IMG/VR virus record: IMGVR_UViG_3300025096_000006 | Span: 44,231-108,230 of that record | DNA from: a virus | Reading direction: 5' to 3' (one strand) | DNA length: 64,000 nucleotides | In this document: positions 26,803 through 37,100 of the stretch, piece by piece | Numbering within the stretch: the stretch's first letter is position 1 | Layout of the letters: each line of letters starts with the position of its first letter | The notes under the pieces: generated by a model | Seen by the model: the letters and a program-made list of their open reading frames with translations, nothing else | Databases searched by the model: none | What the model was told of the DNA's origin: nothing | Position numbers and translations under genes: made by a program

Positions 26803-28915
26803 AATCCTCTACTCTAAATTTAAAGACATACGGCTGCTCTTTCCAGCTGCTTAATGTATTATCGTAAAAGGCAAACTTAAAACCATATTCATATCCAGCT
26901 TCTAACAGACTCATATCAAAATCAAAATAATTGCCAGAAACATCATACGAAAGAGCCGTATACATATCACTACCGGTGCCATATGGTACACACTCATATC
27001 CATCAAGTACTCTAAAAACACGATAAGATGCACTTTGTATGCTTGTAGTTTCAACCTCTTTGGTTGCTTTACTATAAATAGTTGGCGACCAGCCTTTTTC
27101 TCTAACATATAGTTCGAATCGAGACGTCTCATCATTTCTATATTTGTCTTGTAAGTTTGTAATATTCATATAATATGTTGGTCTTGATTTAATTTGACTA
27201 GCAACTAAAGTTTCTGGAATTATTGAGCCAGTGTGAAACCTAGTTGCGCTATCAGAAAACGAAGCTAAAGTTTGTAATGAGCCTGTAAACCAAACATCAT
27301 ACAACCTTGTAAGATCAGCAGAGCCCGTAAAGGCAAAGGAACAAGAATAAACACCTGTGGAGACAATTCCGCCAGTTGCAACTAGTCTATTAGCAGAATT
27401 AACATATGGTCCCTGACCGTCGACGGACAGCGTTTGACACGCGCCCGAAGCGTATCCAAGACCAGCATCTCCAGATGCAGAAATAGCATTATTATCTAAG
27501 TTTCCGGAAAATATACTAACATAAATTTCTTTTTTATATCCAGCAGAAGGTCCAAAGTTCGGAAGATCTTTTAATTCGCCACGAACATAATTGTAAAAAT
27601 AAATTGTATTCATATTGTCATATCGATCAGCAAGAGAGCTACTATAGAAGAAATTACCTCTATTGTCTCTTTTTGAATCATCCCAGCGCGCTTCGATAGT
27701 TGGTCTTTTAAAGAAATATTGACTTCCTCTTCCGAAAAATCTCTTAATATAATATGACACAGTAGATCCGCTAGGATTATAGATTACACCACCATCGCCC
27801 TCAGTATCTGATGAAACAGGATACACTTCCCCTGGAGATCTTGGGTGAGAGCCATCTGCTGAAGCTGAGGAATATGCTTCATAGCTAGCGCTTAACATAA
27901 CCCCAACACCATAATTTGAATATGTTCCCGCCATCCATTGCTCAACAAGTGGCGTAATATCAACTTCTAAGTCTTCTAATCCAGTTGAAAAATCTTTAGT
28001 AAAAATATGCTGTTCTTGATCAAAACTGTTAGGATCTGCTGCTTTGATGCTTGATGTATGATAAGAGCCACCAGCCAAAACAGTTCCATGAATATCTGAC
28101 CAATAACCAACAGTTGGAGTCGATGCCGACCATTGAGAGGTGGCTGTAATTATACTATCTGTAATTGCGGTACCCGCTATATCTGTAACACGATTTCCTG
28201 CAATGCTAGTAGAAGTCATAGTAAGAGCAACAGTTGCAGAGGAGGCTGTAGCTGTAATATTTAACGTTCCAGCGGTGCTGGCAGCGTTAACTGCAGCCGC
28301 AATGTTAGTAGCAAACTGTGCTGCATTACTGCTTGCATTTCCAAAAGCTATTTTTGTAGCAGTTGAGGTAGTAAGGATATTATCAATAGTAAATGTAACT
28401 GCATTGCCTTCCACATCAGTAATAATAAGAGTTCTTGTATTCGCTTGTCCTGCTGTTTTGCTGAGAGCAGTTAACGTTGCGGTGGCGCCGACATTCTCAG
28501 TATTAGAAGCAGACATCCAATGAGAGCCAACGTTTCCATATGTCTCATCCTTATATCCCTCTAAATCTATTCCATATCCTTCTTGCCAAGATTGTGAAAC
28601 AGCCATAATTGTCATTGTATAATCGCCCGGTACAGTTTTAGAGTGTGGTGCGTTATACATTTTTAGATAAAAACTAACACTGCCGCTAGCGGGAACAGTT
28701 CCGTTAGTTCGATCGGTAGATATATCAGTTATTGGAAACTTTATTAATGTACGAGCTAATTCAGCCGAACTTGTACTTTGGCGGCCATAGATAGAGAAAA
28801 CATCCAATATGTCTGCAGAGCCGGCATTTGATCCAGTAGCCCGAGTTTCTAAGTCGCTTTGATACACATTAGTTATTGTGTTATCTGCGTCTGCTATATA
28901 TTTTTTAATAGCCAT
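26792..28915 (-). CDS. Virion structural protein, DNRLRE-like with inserted module
   Basis: 707 residues, starting MAIKKYIADADNTITNVYQS. The first 140 residues (LARTLIKFPITDIS, SVSFYLKMYNAPHS, MTIMAVSQSWQEG) resemble the DNRLRE/disaggregatase-related elongated beta domain. That domain appears interrupted: SHWMSAS at 131-137 resumes as QWSASTPTVGYWSDIHG after about residue 260. The insert (141-258) is an Ala/Thr-rich module related to the repeats of 3313-5646. The C-terminal half ends YEYGFKFAFYDNTLSSWKEQ with strands like a fibronectin domain. The gene overlaps its neighbours by 1 base (upstream gp6) and 11 bases (downstream), so it is part of the baseplate transcript. Confidence 0.68.
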   Translation of the reverse strand: MAIKKYIADADNTITNVYQSDLETRATGSNAGSADILDVFSIYGRQSTSSAELARTLIKFPITDISTDRTNGTVPASGSVSFYLKMYNAPHSKTVPGDYTMTIMAVSQSWQEGYGIDLEGYKDETYGNVGSHWMSASNTENVGATATLTALSKTAGQANTRTLIITDVEGNAVTFTIDNILTTSTATKIAFGNASSNAAQFATNIAAAVNAASTAGTLNITATASSATVALTMTSTSIAGNRVTDIAGTAITDSIITATSQWSASTPTVGYWSDIHGTVLAGGSYHTSSIKAADPNSFDQEQHIFTKDFSTGLEDLEVDITPLVEQWMAGTYSNYGVGVMLSASYEAYSSASADGSHPRSPGEVYPVSSDTEGDGGVIYNPSGSTVSYYIKRFFGRGSQYFFKRPTIEARWDDSKRDNRGNFFYSSSLADRYDNMNTIYFYNYVRGELKDLPNFGPSAGYKKEIYVSIFSGNLDNNAISASGDAGLGYASGACQTLSVDGQGPYVNSANRLVATGGIVSTGVYSCSFAFTGSADLTRLYDVWFTGSLQTLASFSDSATRFHTGSIIPETLVASQIKSRPTYYMNITNLQDKYRNDETSRFELYVREKGWSPTIYSKATKEVETTSIQSASYRVFRVLDGYECVPYGTGSDMYTALSYDVSGNYFDFDMSLLEAGYEYGFKFAFYDNTLSSWKEQPYVFKFRVEDYEY
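28142..28495 (-). other. Inserted beta-module within a structural gene
   Basis: Residues 141-258 of the 707-residue protein. Pattern: RTLIITDVEGNAVTFTI, AAQFATNIAAAVNAAS, LTMTSTSIAGN. The same order (strand with Asp-Gly, Phe-x-x-Ala-Ile helix, Leu-Thr-x-x-x-x-Gly-x-x-Gly-Asn) occurs twice in 3313-5646. By eye it is more GC-rich than its flanks. Confidence 0.6.
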
Positions 28916-30711
28916 TATACAATTTTACCTGATATATCGCCGGCTGGAAATTTAAGTTCAAATATTGCATTCTTTGGGCAAACAACATAAGCGCCGTCCG
29001 GAGAAAGATTTTTGTTTATATCAAACGTAACGCTGGAGTAATCGCTCCCACTTTTATTGGTTATTTTAACCTTTAGAACATCTAGCACTCCAGTAACTTC
29101 TTTTAGTGACTGATAAATATTGCTTATAATAAGGTGTTCTCCTATAAAAAACTTTTCTGAGTATAAATCAGATAATTCTGTTATACATGAATCTAATACA
29201 TCGTATGGATCTGCTGCAGCCTTTTTCTTTACAACAAACTCAATTCCTACATTGATGATATAAGGATCCAATATATCAATTGTATCATTTATCATTTTAT
29301 AATGAGTTAACCAAGTTTTTAAATTATTTTTAATTGTAGAGTTTGTAGCTATAAGATATCCAACATCATCTTCAGACATTACGTATAAATTAAGATTTCT
29401 TTTAATTGAGCTAGGATCTCTTTGTACGCTGCAGCGCAAAATTTGTCCAAACTTCTTAGGCATCCTATAAACTAAATTTTCATAATCAGCCTGCGTAACA
29501 GCGCGGTCCTGTGTTGGAAAAGTGTCATAAATTCTTCGTTTAACTTCTGCAGCACTTAAAGAAGAAACACTTCCCATAATCGGCGCCTCGTTCATAACTT
29601 CTATTGATGAATTGATATCAACTATCGTACTGCCAGCCAGCAAGGTTTCATCTTTAAATTCTAAAGCTGCCGAATTAACGCTGCTTAAGGCTCCTGCTCT
29701 TACATTAGAATTAGTAGGATCTGTCGATCTATAAACAATTGTCAGTGTAGTATTTACCGGCACAATACCCAAAGTTTGTGCTCGCGATAATCTAGTTGGA
29801 TCAAATGTAGTATCTGTAATATATGCCTTGCCGAAAGAATTTAACGCTACGTTTTGCGGATTTGCAACAGTGTCTGACGATGCAGATTCACCACTTCCAA
29901 ATTGAAGAGTTGTAGATGTTAGGGTTTGTTCCGCAACAAACTTTCTGGATACCAGCATAGGCTTTAAGATTGAAGCAACATTGTCATCTCTAAAGTCTCT
30001 GTTGGCGACCTCTCTATAAATCATGTCTTGAGAAAGATGTTCGACTTGGTAGTATTCATTTCCTTCGGAGTCAATAACAGAAATAATTTCTGAAACATTT
30101 TGTTTGGACATTTGTACTCTTAAAAATCTTTGGTACGATCCTATCTCGATTGCTTCTGAATTGAATTGTCCAGATACAACATTACCGTATGCTTTGACTG
30201 CATAATGAGTTGGGGCGCCCGTAGATTCATCTACTCGCGAAACTACTATGCGATTTGTTGGAACTGAGAAGTCAACATTTTCAGTTAACATGAAAATCGT
30301 ACCATTTTGGGTAGAGAATTGAGAACCTCTTTTTAAAACAGGAAGATATGCTTTGTCGGGTCCGACAGCAGTGCTGGATGCCGGTATCTGAAGGTATAAA
30401 GCTACCTCACCATATAACGATGGCCTTCCGGTATACTTGTAGCCCATAATTCTACCGTGCCTAATAATGTTTGAAAATTGATATGCAGTATCTAAAAACA
30501 TTTCATTTACATTATAGTCTAAATAAAATGAAAGTTGATCGCCCACATAAGCAATTGTGTCAACCATTAAGGCACCAAAAGAGCCTTCACTAAAGTCTCT
30601 AAAAGTGTCAGGATAGTATCTTTCTGCTATTCCAACTAGCTCATCGCGAATAGTCTCATAGTCTCTGGCAGTGTAGTCAATTGAAACTGATTTATTATCT
30701 TTTTTGGGCAT
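28915..30711 (-). CDS. gp6: Baseplate wedge protein, gp6/J-like
   Basis: 598 residues. The N-terminus contains SIDYTARDYETIRDELVGIA, then FRDFSEGSFGALMVDTIAYV and DQLSFYLDYNVNEMFLDTA, characteristic of T4 gp6 and baseplate J proteins. The C-terminal part has DRAVTQADYENLVYRMPKKF and LRCSVQRDPSSIKRNLNLY, matching the conserved core of this family. In contractile tails this protein forms the inner ring of the baseplate wedge and transmits the trigger for sheath contraction. It follows the gp25-like gene by 14 bases with an AAGAGG ribosome binding site, the usual neighbourhood. Length is close to T4 gp6 (660). Confidence 0.88.
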   Translation of the reverse strand: MPKKDNKSVSIDYTARDYETIRDELVGIAERYYPDTFRDFSEGSFGALMVDTIAYVGDQLSFYLDYNVNEMFLDTAYQFSNIIRHGRIMGYKYTGRPSLYGEVALYLQIPASSTAVGPDKAYLPVLKRGSQFSTQNGTIFMLTENVDFSVPTNRIVVSRVDESTGAPTHYAVKAYGNVVSGQFNSEAIEIGSYQRFLRVQMSKQNVSEIISVIDSEGNEYYQVEHLSQDMIYREVANRDFRDDNVASILKPMLVSRKFVAEQTLTSTTLQFGSGESASSDTVANPQNVALNSFGKAYITDTTFDPTRLSRAQTLGIVPVNTTLTIVYRSTDPTNSNVRAGALSSVNSAALEFKDETLLAGSTIVDINSSIEVMNEAPIMGSVSSLSAAEVKRRIYDTFPTQDRAVTQADYENLVYRMPKKFGQILRCSVQRDPSSIKRNLNLYVMSEDDVGYLIATNSTIKNNLKTWLTHYKMINDTIDILDPYIINVGIEFVVKKKAAADPYDVLDSCITELSDLYSEKFFIGEHLIISNIYQSLKEVTGVLDVLKVKITNKSGSDYSSVTFDINKNLSPDGAYVVCPKNAIFELKFPAGDISGKIV

Positions 30712-30725
30712 CTAAAAAACCTCTT

Positions 30726-31094
30726 TTATATATCTAATGCTAATCGTTCTGTGATACCCACGCCAGGTATTGAATATGTTAACACTACTCCTAAATAATT
30801 ATGATCTGGATCTGCATATGGAAATTCTATGTTAAGTATTTGAATTCCTGGCATCCATTTACCAACTTGAGTACGAATTCGATCTTGAATGGCAGCATAA
30901 CTAGTTTGATTAAAATTAGAAAAGAAAAATTGTTTTAAACCAACGCCGTAATCCGGCACCATGACTCGTTCGCCGGGAGTTGTTAACATTAACATCTTTA
31001 AATTTTGTTTTGTTTGCGTTACAAAATCTTTTATCATTGTAAAGCCGTCCACTGAATCTGTGGATAATGGTAATAATACTGCTATGGAAGACAC
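30726..31094 (-). CDS. gp25: Baseplate wedge protein, gp25-like
   Basis: 122 residues. Characteristic features are the central TTPGERVMVPDYGVGLKQFF and the segment IQDRIRTQVGKWMPGIQILN, as in T4 gp25 and the GPW/gp25 family, the most conserved sheath-initiating baseplate protein. It sits in the wedge core next to gp6. The start is GTG at 31092-31094, preceded by AAAGGA. An ATATTTAT element lies 18-25 bases upstream in a 27-base gap. Length matches the family (T4 gp25 is 132 residues). Confidence 0.92.
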   Translation of the reverse strand: MSSIAVLLPLSTDSVDGFTMIKDFVTQTKQNLKMLMLTTPGERVMVPDYGVGLKQFFFSNFNQTSYAAIQDRIRTQVGKWMPGIQILNIEFPYADPDHNYLGVVLTYSIPGVGITERLALDI

Positions 31095-31111
31095 GTTATA
31101 TTTCCTTTACT

Positions 31112-31119
31112 ATAAATAT
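31112..31119 (-). promoter_or_regulatory. ATATTTAT element, candidate late-promoter motif
   Basis: It lies in the 27-base gap before the gp25-like gene. On the opposite strand it reads TATAAATA (31111-31118), the T4 late-promoter sequence, but no plus-strand gene follows. Confidence 0.22.
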
Positions 31120-31121
31120 GC

Positions 31122-34100
31122 CTATTCATCACTTTTTTCACATAATTGACCGTTCAAATCATAAGGATTATCTCTTAATCTCCTTTTCTTCCATCTCGGC
31201 AAAAGTCTTTCGCCCGGTTTTGGTCGCATTGCATCTCTCAAATTTTTCATTACAATCTCTCCAGGACGGGGCTTTGACCAGCCATCAAAACTCCAATCTC
31301 TAAAATGATAATACTTTTTAAATCTTCTTTTTAGTTTAAGTTTTGTTCTTTTTAATAAGACCTTATCCCAATCATCCCACTCTCTAACATACAAAGTACC
31401 AATACTAGCAGCCTGTCTCTCCGCGGCGCTTGCCCAGCCGGCATTTCCACTAGTTTCTATGGATGCTATTTTACCGGCGCCATCTTTTGTTATCTCAGCA
31501 AAAACTCCCGGCTTTGTATCTTGGCTAGCATCGATTCCTATGGTATCGCCGGTGCTAACCGTCCATTCTCCAATTGAAGGAAGAAAAGCCATATCGCAAT
31601 ATATTGCTATTGTAGACAATATTTTATTTAACGGAAAAATATATTTGGTAAATAATTTAAAATTATCATCTTCTTTTAACATATTAACCAGACATAAAAG
31701 CAGTTTACTATTATCTTCTAAGGGTGCTACATTGTTTATTTTATAGTCCAAAGCATCAACCTCTACGGTTGTTAATGTAATTTTCTGATCGTTAATCATT
31801 ATAGAAAATTCTAAACCATGCCTAATTCCCAACTCACCAGTTAATCCGATAACCTGACCACTACCATAAGGATCTAAAACCTGCTCAAGCGATCCTGGAT
31901 ATAAATCAGATATATTAGGCATAGTTTCAGTACTGTAGGTTGAAGCTATTGTAGACAATTCATCCATAGCTGTGCTAACAGAATACTTGATACCATCAAT
32001 ACTCATGTATTTTTCTACCATAAATATTTTTGTAATATCGTAAGTTGTAGCTGTACCATAGTCACTTATGCTCCCAATTGGCACTATTACCTTACTAGCT
32101 GTAGGCTGTAAAATGTCGTGTGCTTCCTCTGTGTGAAACTCGCCAGCCATATAGATCATTGCTCCATCAGTGTCTTCGTGAATGTGATAATATCCTACAT
32201 AATCTTCTCCAGAAGACGAAGCTAGTTCTCCGCCAGATGAATAATATGGACCTGGATATTCATAACCTTGCTCACCTGGATCGGGCTCATCTTTGGTTGG
32301 TAATCCTACAATTTCTTCTTTAATTTTCTTATTTAATTCTAAGTTCGATCCGTGTGTTAATTTCATAAGAACATAATCTGCTAAATCAGAATAATATTCT
32401 CCCTCTTCAGGACCCATTTCGACTAATGACAAGTTATTTGTTAGTTTTTCCCCCATCTTATTTAATTCTTCAACAATTAAATGTCTTAATACCACTTTAG
32501 CGTCATCTGAAGAAGCCTGAACAGCTTCAAGATTTTCATTATATCGGTATGTTTTTATTGAACGTACCCGAGGCTCTTGTTTTAAATCTTTAGCAACTTG
32601 TAAACTATTGGCGTTGGGTCCCTCTGGGGATTTAGCGTTTGGAGATAGAGAAGGCTCTTTCATAGGATACATGCTTTTGTATGTTTCTTGAAAATTATTT
32701 AGGTTTGACATTGCAGTCAAAACGTTTTGAGGAGGTTCTAAAGTTGTTCCCTCGTCAAGCTTTCTACCATACATTTGAACCACTTGTTCTAAAAATGAAA
32801 ACCAAAATTCGTCATCTTTAAAAGGATTAAGCGCTTCGGATCCGGGGCCCTGTGCATCTCTAAAAGACTGTTCCATTTCTTCAACAATATATGCTGCATA
32901 TGCAGAACTAAACACCTCTGAAACTAATGGTTTAAATTTAGAAATTACGGGAATTATTTTTATTAAATGAGTGCATGCATAAATTCTACATGCTGCGGTG
33001 ATAAGCCCTTCTATTCCAGAAGCCGAAGCTCTTTCTAAAATTCTATTGTAAGGCAGCTCATAAACACAATCTGGATCTGCTTTTAATCTTTGGTCCTCGG
33101 GAATTGATGGATAAGACTCCTTCACCTGATCTTCAATTTCTTCAAAATCTACAAGATCTGTTCTGTTTGGTTTACACGGACTTAAATCGGGAAACAACAC
33201 ATCAATAAGACCAAGCCAGCCTTTATTAGGCATTGGCTTTATATAAAGAGGCGGATTCTTATAGCTACCTCCAAATTCCATAGGATCTAAATAAAATACT
33301 CTAGTTTTTTCAGGAGTTCCGGCCTCGATATTATCCCACATATCTCGACTTATTCCTAAAATTGCATCACTGTTTCTAATTTTACGCTGTCCGCCTGATG
33401 CATCTTCATCTTCAATTTCGCCTTTAGAATATAGCTCACCTTCATTAATGTATCCTTGCGGAACAAGGTAATCTATACCTGCCCTTGTTAAATCATCATA
33501 TTTGGCGCCATATTGAAAGGCTATATTGGGATTATCAGAATCTCCAGCAATATCAGAGACCAACATCTTAAATAAAGTTTGCATTTTCTCGTTATAAAAA
33601 CTTTTTGCTGTTGTTGTATCTACGCCTGTAATTTCAGACAACAGCACCACTTGAGGAGCATATTCAGAAATAGGTTCATCGGCATCTTCAGATCCTTCAA
33701 ATAGCACATTATAATTAGGATATTGTGTAAAGTTTAAATCAAGCCCCGAATACCATCCGTCATCAGATACAAATTCATATAATAATTCTTCACCAACTGA
33801 ATCAGAATCTCCGGATCCGTCCGGTTCAGCGCCGCCCTCTTCAATATCTAAATGTGCAGCTATAGATGGAACCATCGCATCAGGATTTTTTAGTTCAGTA
33901 ATCATAATTCTCATATTATCACTGCGGCGATTTGTTATTGTACCAGTTACTCCATTTTTCTCTAGATCGGACAAAAACATCTCTATTCTAAACCCTTCAG
34001 AAAAACTAGTTCCATACAGGGCTCTAAATCCTCTACCGTTATCTCTAAAGTCCAACGCAATATCGGGAGTGGCTTTCCTGCCCACTCTTCTAAAAACAAT

Positions 34101-37100
34101 TTTTTCATTTTGATAGTCAGTAAACATAGAAGTATTGTATTCAACGTTAGGTACTCTAATAAGTTTAACTTTTGTTACACCAAAAATATTTTCACTAAAT
34201 TTAAAATTCTCAAATGGCATTGAATAATATTCTGTATCTATCCAATCATTATTTGAATTAAACCCTGCATCTAAACTATTTGCCAAGTCTGTTGCATTGC
34301 CTCCAATTGGATCGTCTCCTTGAAGCTGATACTGCAGCCATTCAGCCATATATAGCGGGAAGGCACCTCTTTGAATTTGCATTGGCACATTTAAAAGCGC
34401 GCTACCATCGCTTCCAAAAAGAGGTTCTGCCTTGGTATAAAAATCAACATAAGAGGGATCATTGTAAGATTTTCTATAATGAGCGGTTAATGGCTTCCCC
34501 ATTGTGTCCGACATGATCATATTAATCATCCCCCATCTAGATTCGCCAGGGCCGTTTCCTAGCATATCAATTGAAAATGCTGTTTTTAAATCCTCCATAT
34601 CTCCTGCAAGAATTGCTACGGTGGCAGCAGCAACTGCAGGAGAATCATGAGGCAGCAGTCCATTGTCGCACCCAGGATCGGAAATTACAGGAGGTAGGTT
34701 CTTCTGTATGTATTCTGGCAAGCCTTGCAATACATCGGATAAATCTCCTAAATCATTTAGAAAGTCAGAATTATCACACAAAGCTAAAGCCTGAGCTGGA
34801 GTGGCTCTACCGCTATCTACCAGAAGTGCGGTTCTTAATTCGCAAAAATCTTCTATTTCTTCTGGAGATGCACAAATTGATGGGTTTGACGGAAGACCAT
34901 CATCTGGTAGATTTTTTAAAAAGTTTTCCAAATCATTTTTAAAGTTTGCTGGAAAAACATTTCCACAATTTTTAAAGAATGCGCCAACATCATTCTTGTT
35001 TGATATGCCATCTCTAAAGTCTGGATATTTATTCTCAAGCAAATTATCTACAACTAATAAAAATTCGCTTGAAGGACCGCCTAAAAATGCATTAATCAAT
35101 TCTGTAGCCGTAGTTGCCGATGAAACATCTGCAGCAAAATTAGAAACCTGTTGCTGATCTGATAGCGCAGCCGTTCCTACTCCCAGAGCAGCCAGCATTT
35201 CAGCAATAGTATCTTCAACTTGTTCGTCGTCTGCGTCACTGCCGCAGATAGCCTCTTTAACTATATCATTAAAAGTAGTTCTTCCGGTGACGAGATCTGG
35301 CAACCCAGCTGCTAAAGCACCAACAGTTTCTAGTGCTTTACAAACTGCTTTTCCTAGCAATTCGCATAATTTTGCCATTATCTTAAACAATATAGAGACA
35401 ATAATATCTTTTAATGCTTCAATTGCAGCATCAATAAGTGCTTTTGTAAGATCCTTCAGTTCTGGAATCCAAGCAAATGGATTGTCTAATCTTGGAATTA
35501 CCAGATCGCCAGTGGAGCGACAAAATGGAAGCTCTATACTTTTAATAAAATCCATTATTGTAGGATCAAACTGGGGAGGCCCTGGACAGTCAGCAGCTAC
35601 AATAATTTTTGTTATAAGGGCTACTCCGGGAAATTTATTTAAATGGTCCACAAGGCTTAGTAAATCTCCTTTGTATACTTCGATCATTGCAAGAATATAA
35701 GCTTGAAGTACAATATCAGGACTTAATTGATTTGAGGCTTTTCGATTGTCGTATGTCTGCGCTAAAGTTCTTTCTACTCGTTGACCATCAATTTCCTCTG
35801 GCTCATCATCATCAGCGCCGTAAACGTCCTCAGCTAATCTTCTATTTTTCCAGGGAGCAGCCCATTTTACTTTTCCTTGTGCTTCTTCTTTCAAGCGCAC
35901 ATTAAAGCTTTCCAAGTCTCCGTTTATAGCATCTGACATTTGCTGGGGATTTGAGTCGGAAGCAAAGAGATTTCCACTTTCAATCTTTTGCGCAACAAGA
36001 TTCGAAATCTTTTCTTGTTTTTCTGGTGGTAGTCCGACAAATAACTTTTCAAAATTATCTATTTCTAATGCGCGCATAGCCGACATTAAAATTTTAGACA
36101 AGCCAGCTTCTAAAGTCAGCCCTCCAAATAAACACTTTATTCCGTCCATGAGCATATCGGTTAAACCACAAATTTTAATTTGCTCAAAAGAGTCGCGCCA
36201 GACAGATCTTAAATCCTTACCGCCGTGCTCACCCTTGCCTTTTGGCGCCAGCGCCATGCACATCATACCAAAAGGATCGCCTTCCTCTTCTAATTGTTTA
36301 TATGCCTGTACTGCTGCTATTTTGGTTATGTGTTCCGACTGTCTGTAATTTGCATCATAATCAAATCCAAGTCTTCGATCAAACTCAACATTTTCATCCG
36401 GCTCCATGCACAATCGTTTATTAAATTCCCAAGCTAAAATATCAGCTAACCCAAAAACATCGTCCATGATATCTTGACCTAGTTGCTTAGCCTCTTGTTC
36501 TAATCGTCCAGCGATACAAGAGCCGACTGTAGCAGCTGGATCAGATTGATTTGCGGGATATCCAAATGTCTCCGTAATCAAAGGGTAGGTATGTTCTACC
36601 AAAAATTCTATCCACGGCTTTGGTTCTCTAGCTGTTAGATCGGTTACCATGTCATCTAATTTGGTTAAGTAAGCCATGGCTGTTTTGTCTTTAAAACTGT
36701 CACTATTATTGAGAGACTCTATCTGATCTTTTTTGAAGACAGTTGGATTTTCACCACAAGCAATAGTCCAAATTTTAAGTTTTTTTAACGTATATTCAGA
36801 GTCAAATCTTAATAGAAATTTAGTTATTCTATCTTTAAGAAAAGCCGGTCGAGAGCCGATGCCGGCTATATTATATCCTTTAGTGTTTAAAAACCTATCT
36901 AAATCTCTTATGGTATCACCTAAAGTAGAATTTCGACCACCATAATTCTCTAAATTAAAGATATTTCCGCCTTCTTCAAAAACTAAATTTCCATTTTCAA
37001 GACCTCTAAAAACTTTTAAATATCTGTTGTAGAGCTTTAGTCCTTTTCGTACTTGTATAAGCTTTTCTGTGAAGTCTTCAGGCTCATAAACTACAGTTAT

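Noticed and set aside
28140-28523. A 127-residue plus-strand frame rich in Ala and Val
   Set aside because: It is the antisense of the Ala/Thr-rich inserted module, whose codons leave the opposite strand open. No gene signals on the plus strand.
34571-35157. Plus-strand frames of 118-123 residues inside the 2163-residue gene
   Set aside because: They overlap each other and the long minus-strand gene, with no ribosome binding sites or recognisable motifs.
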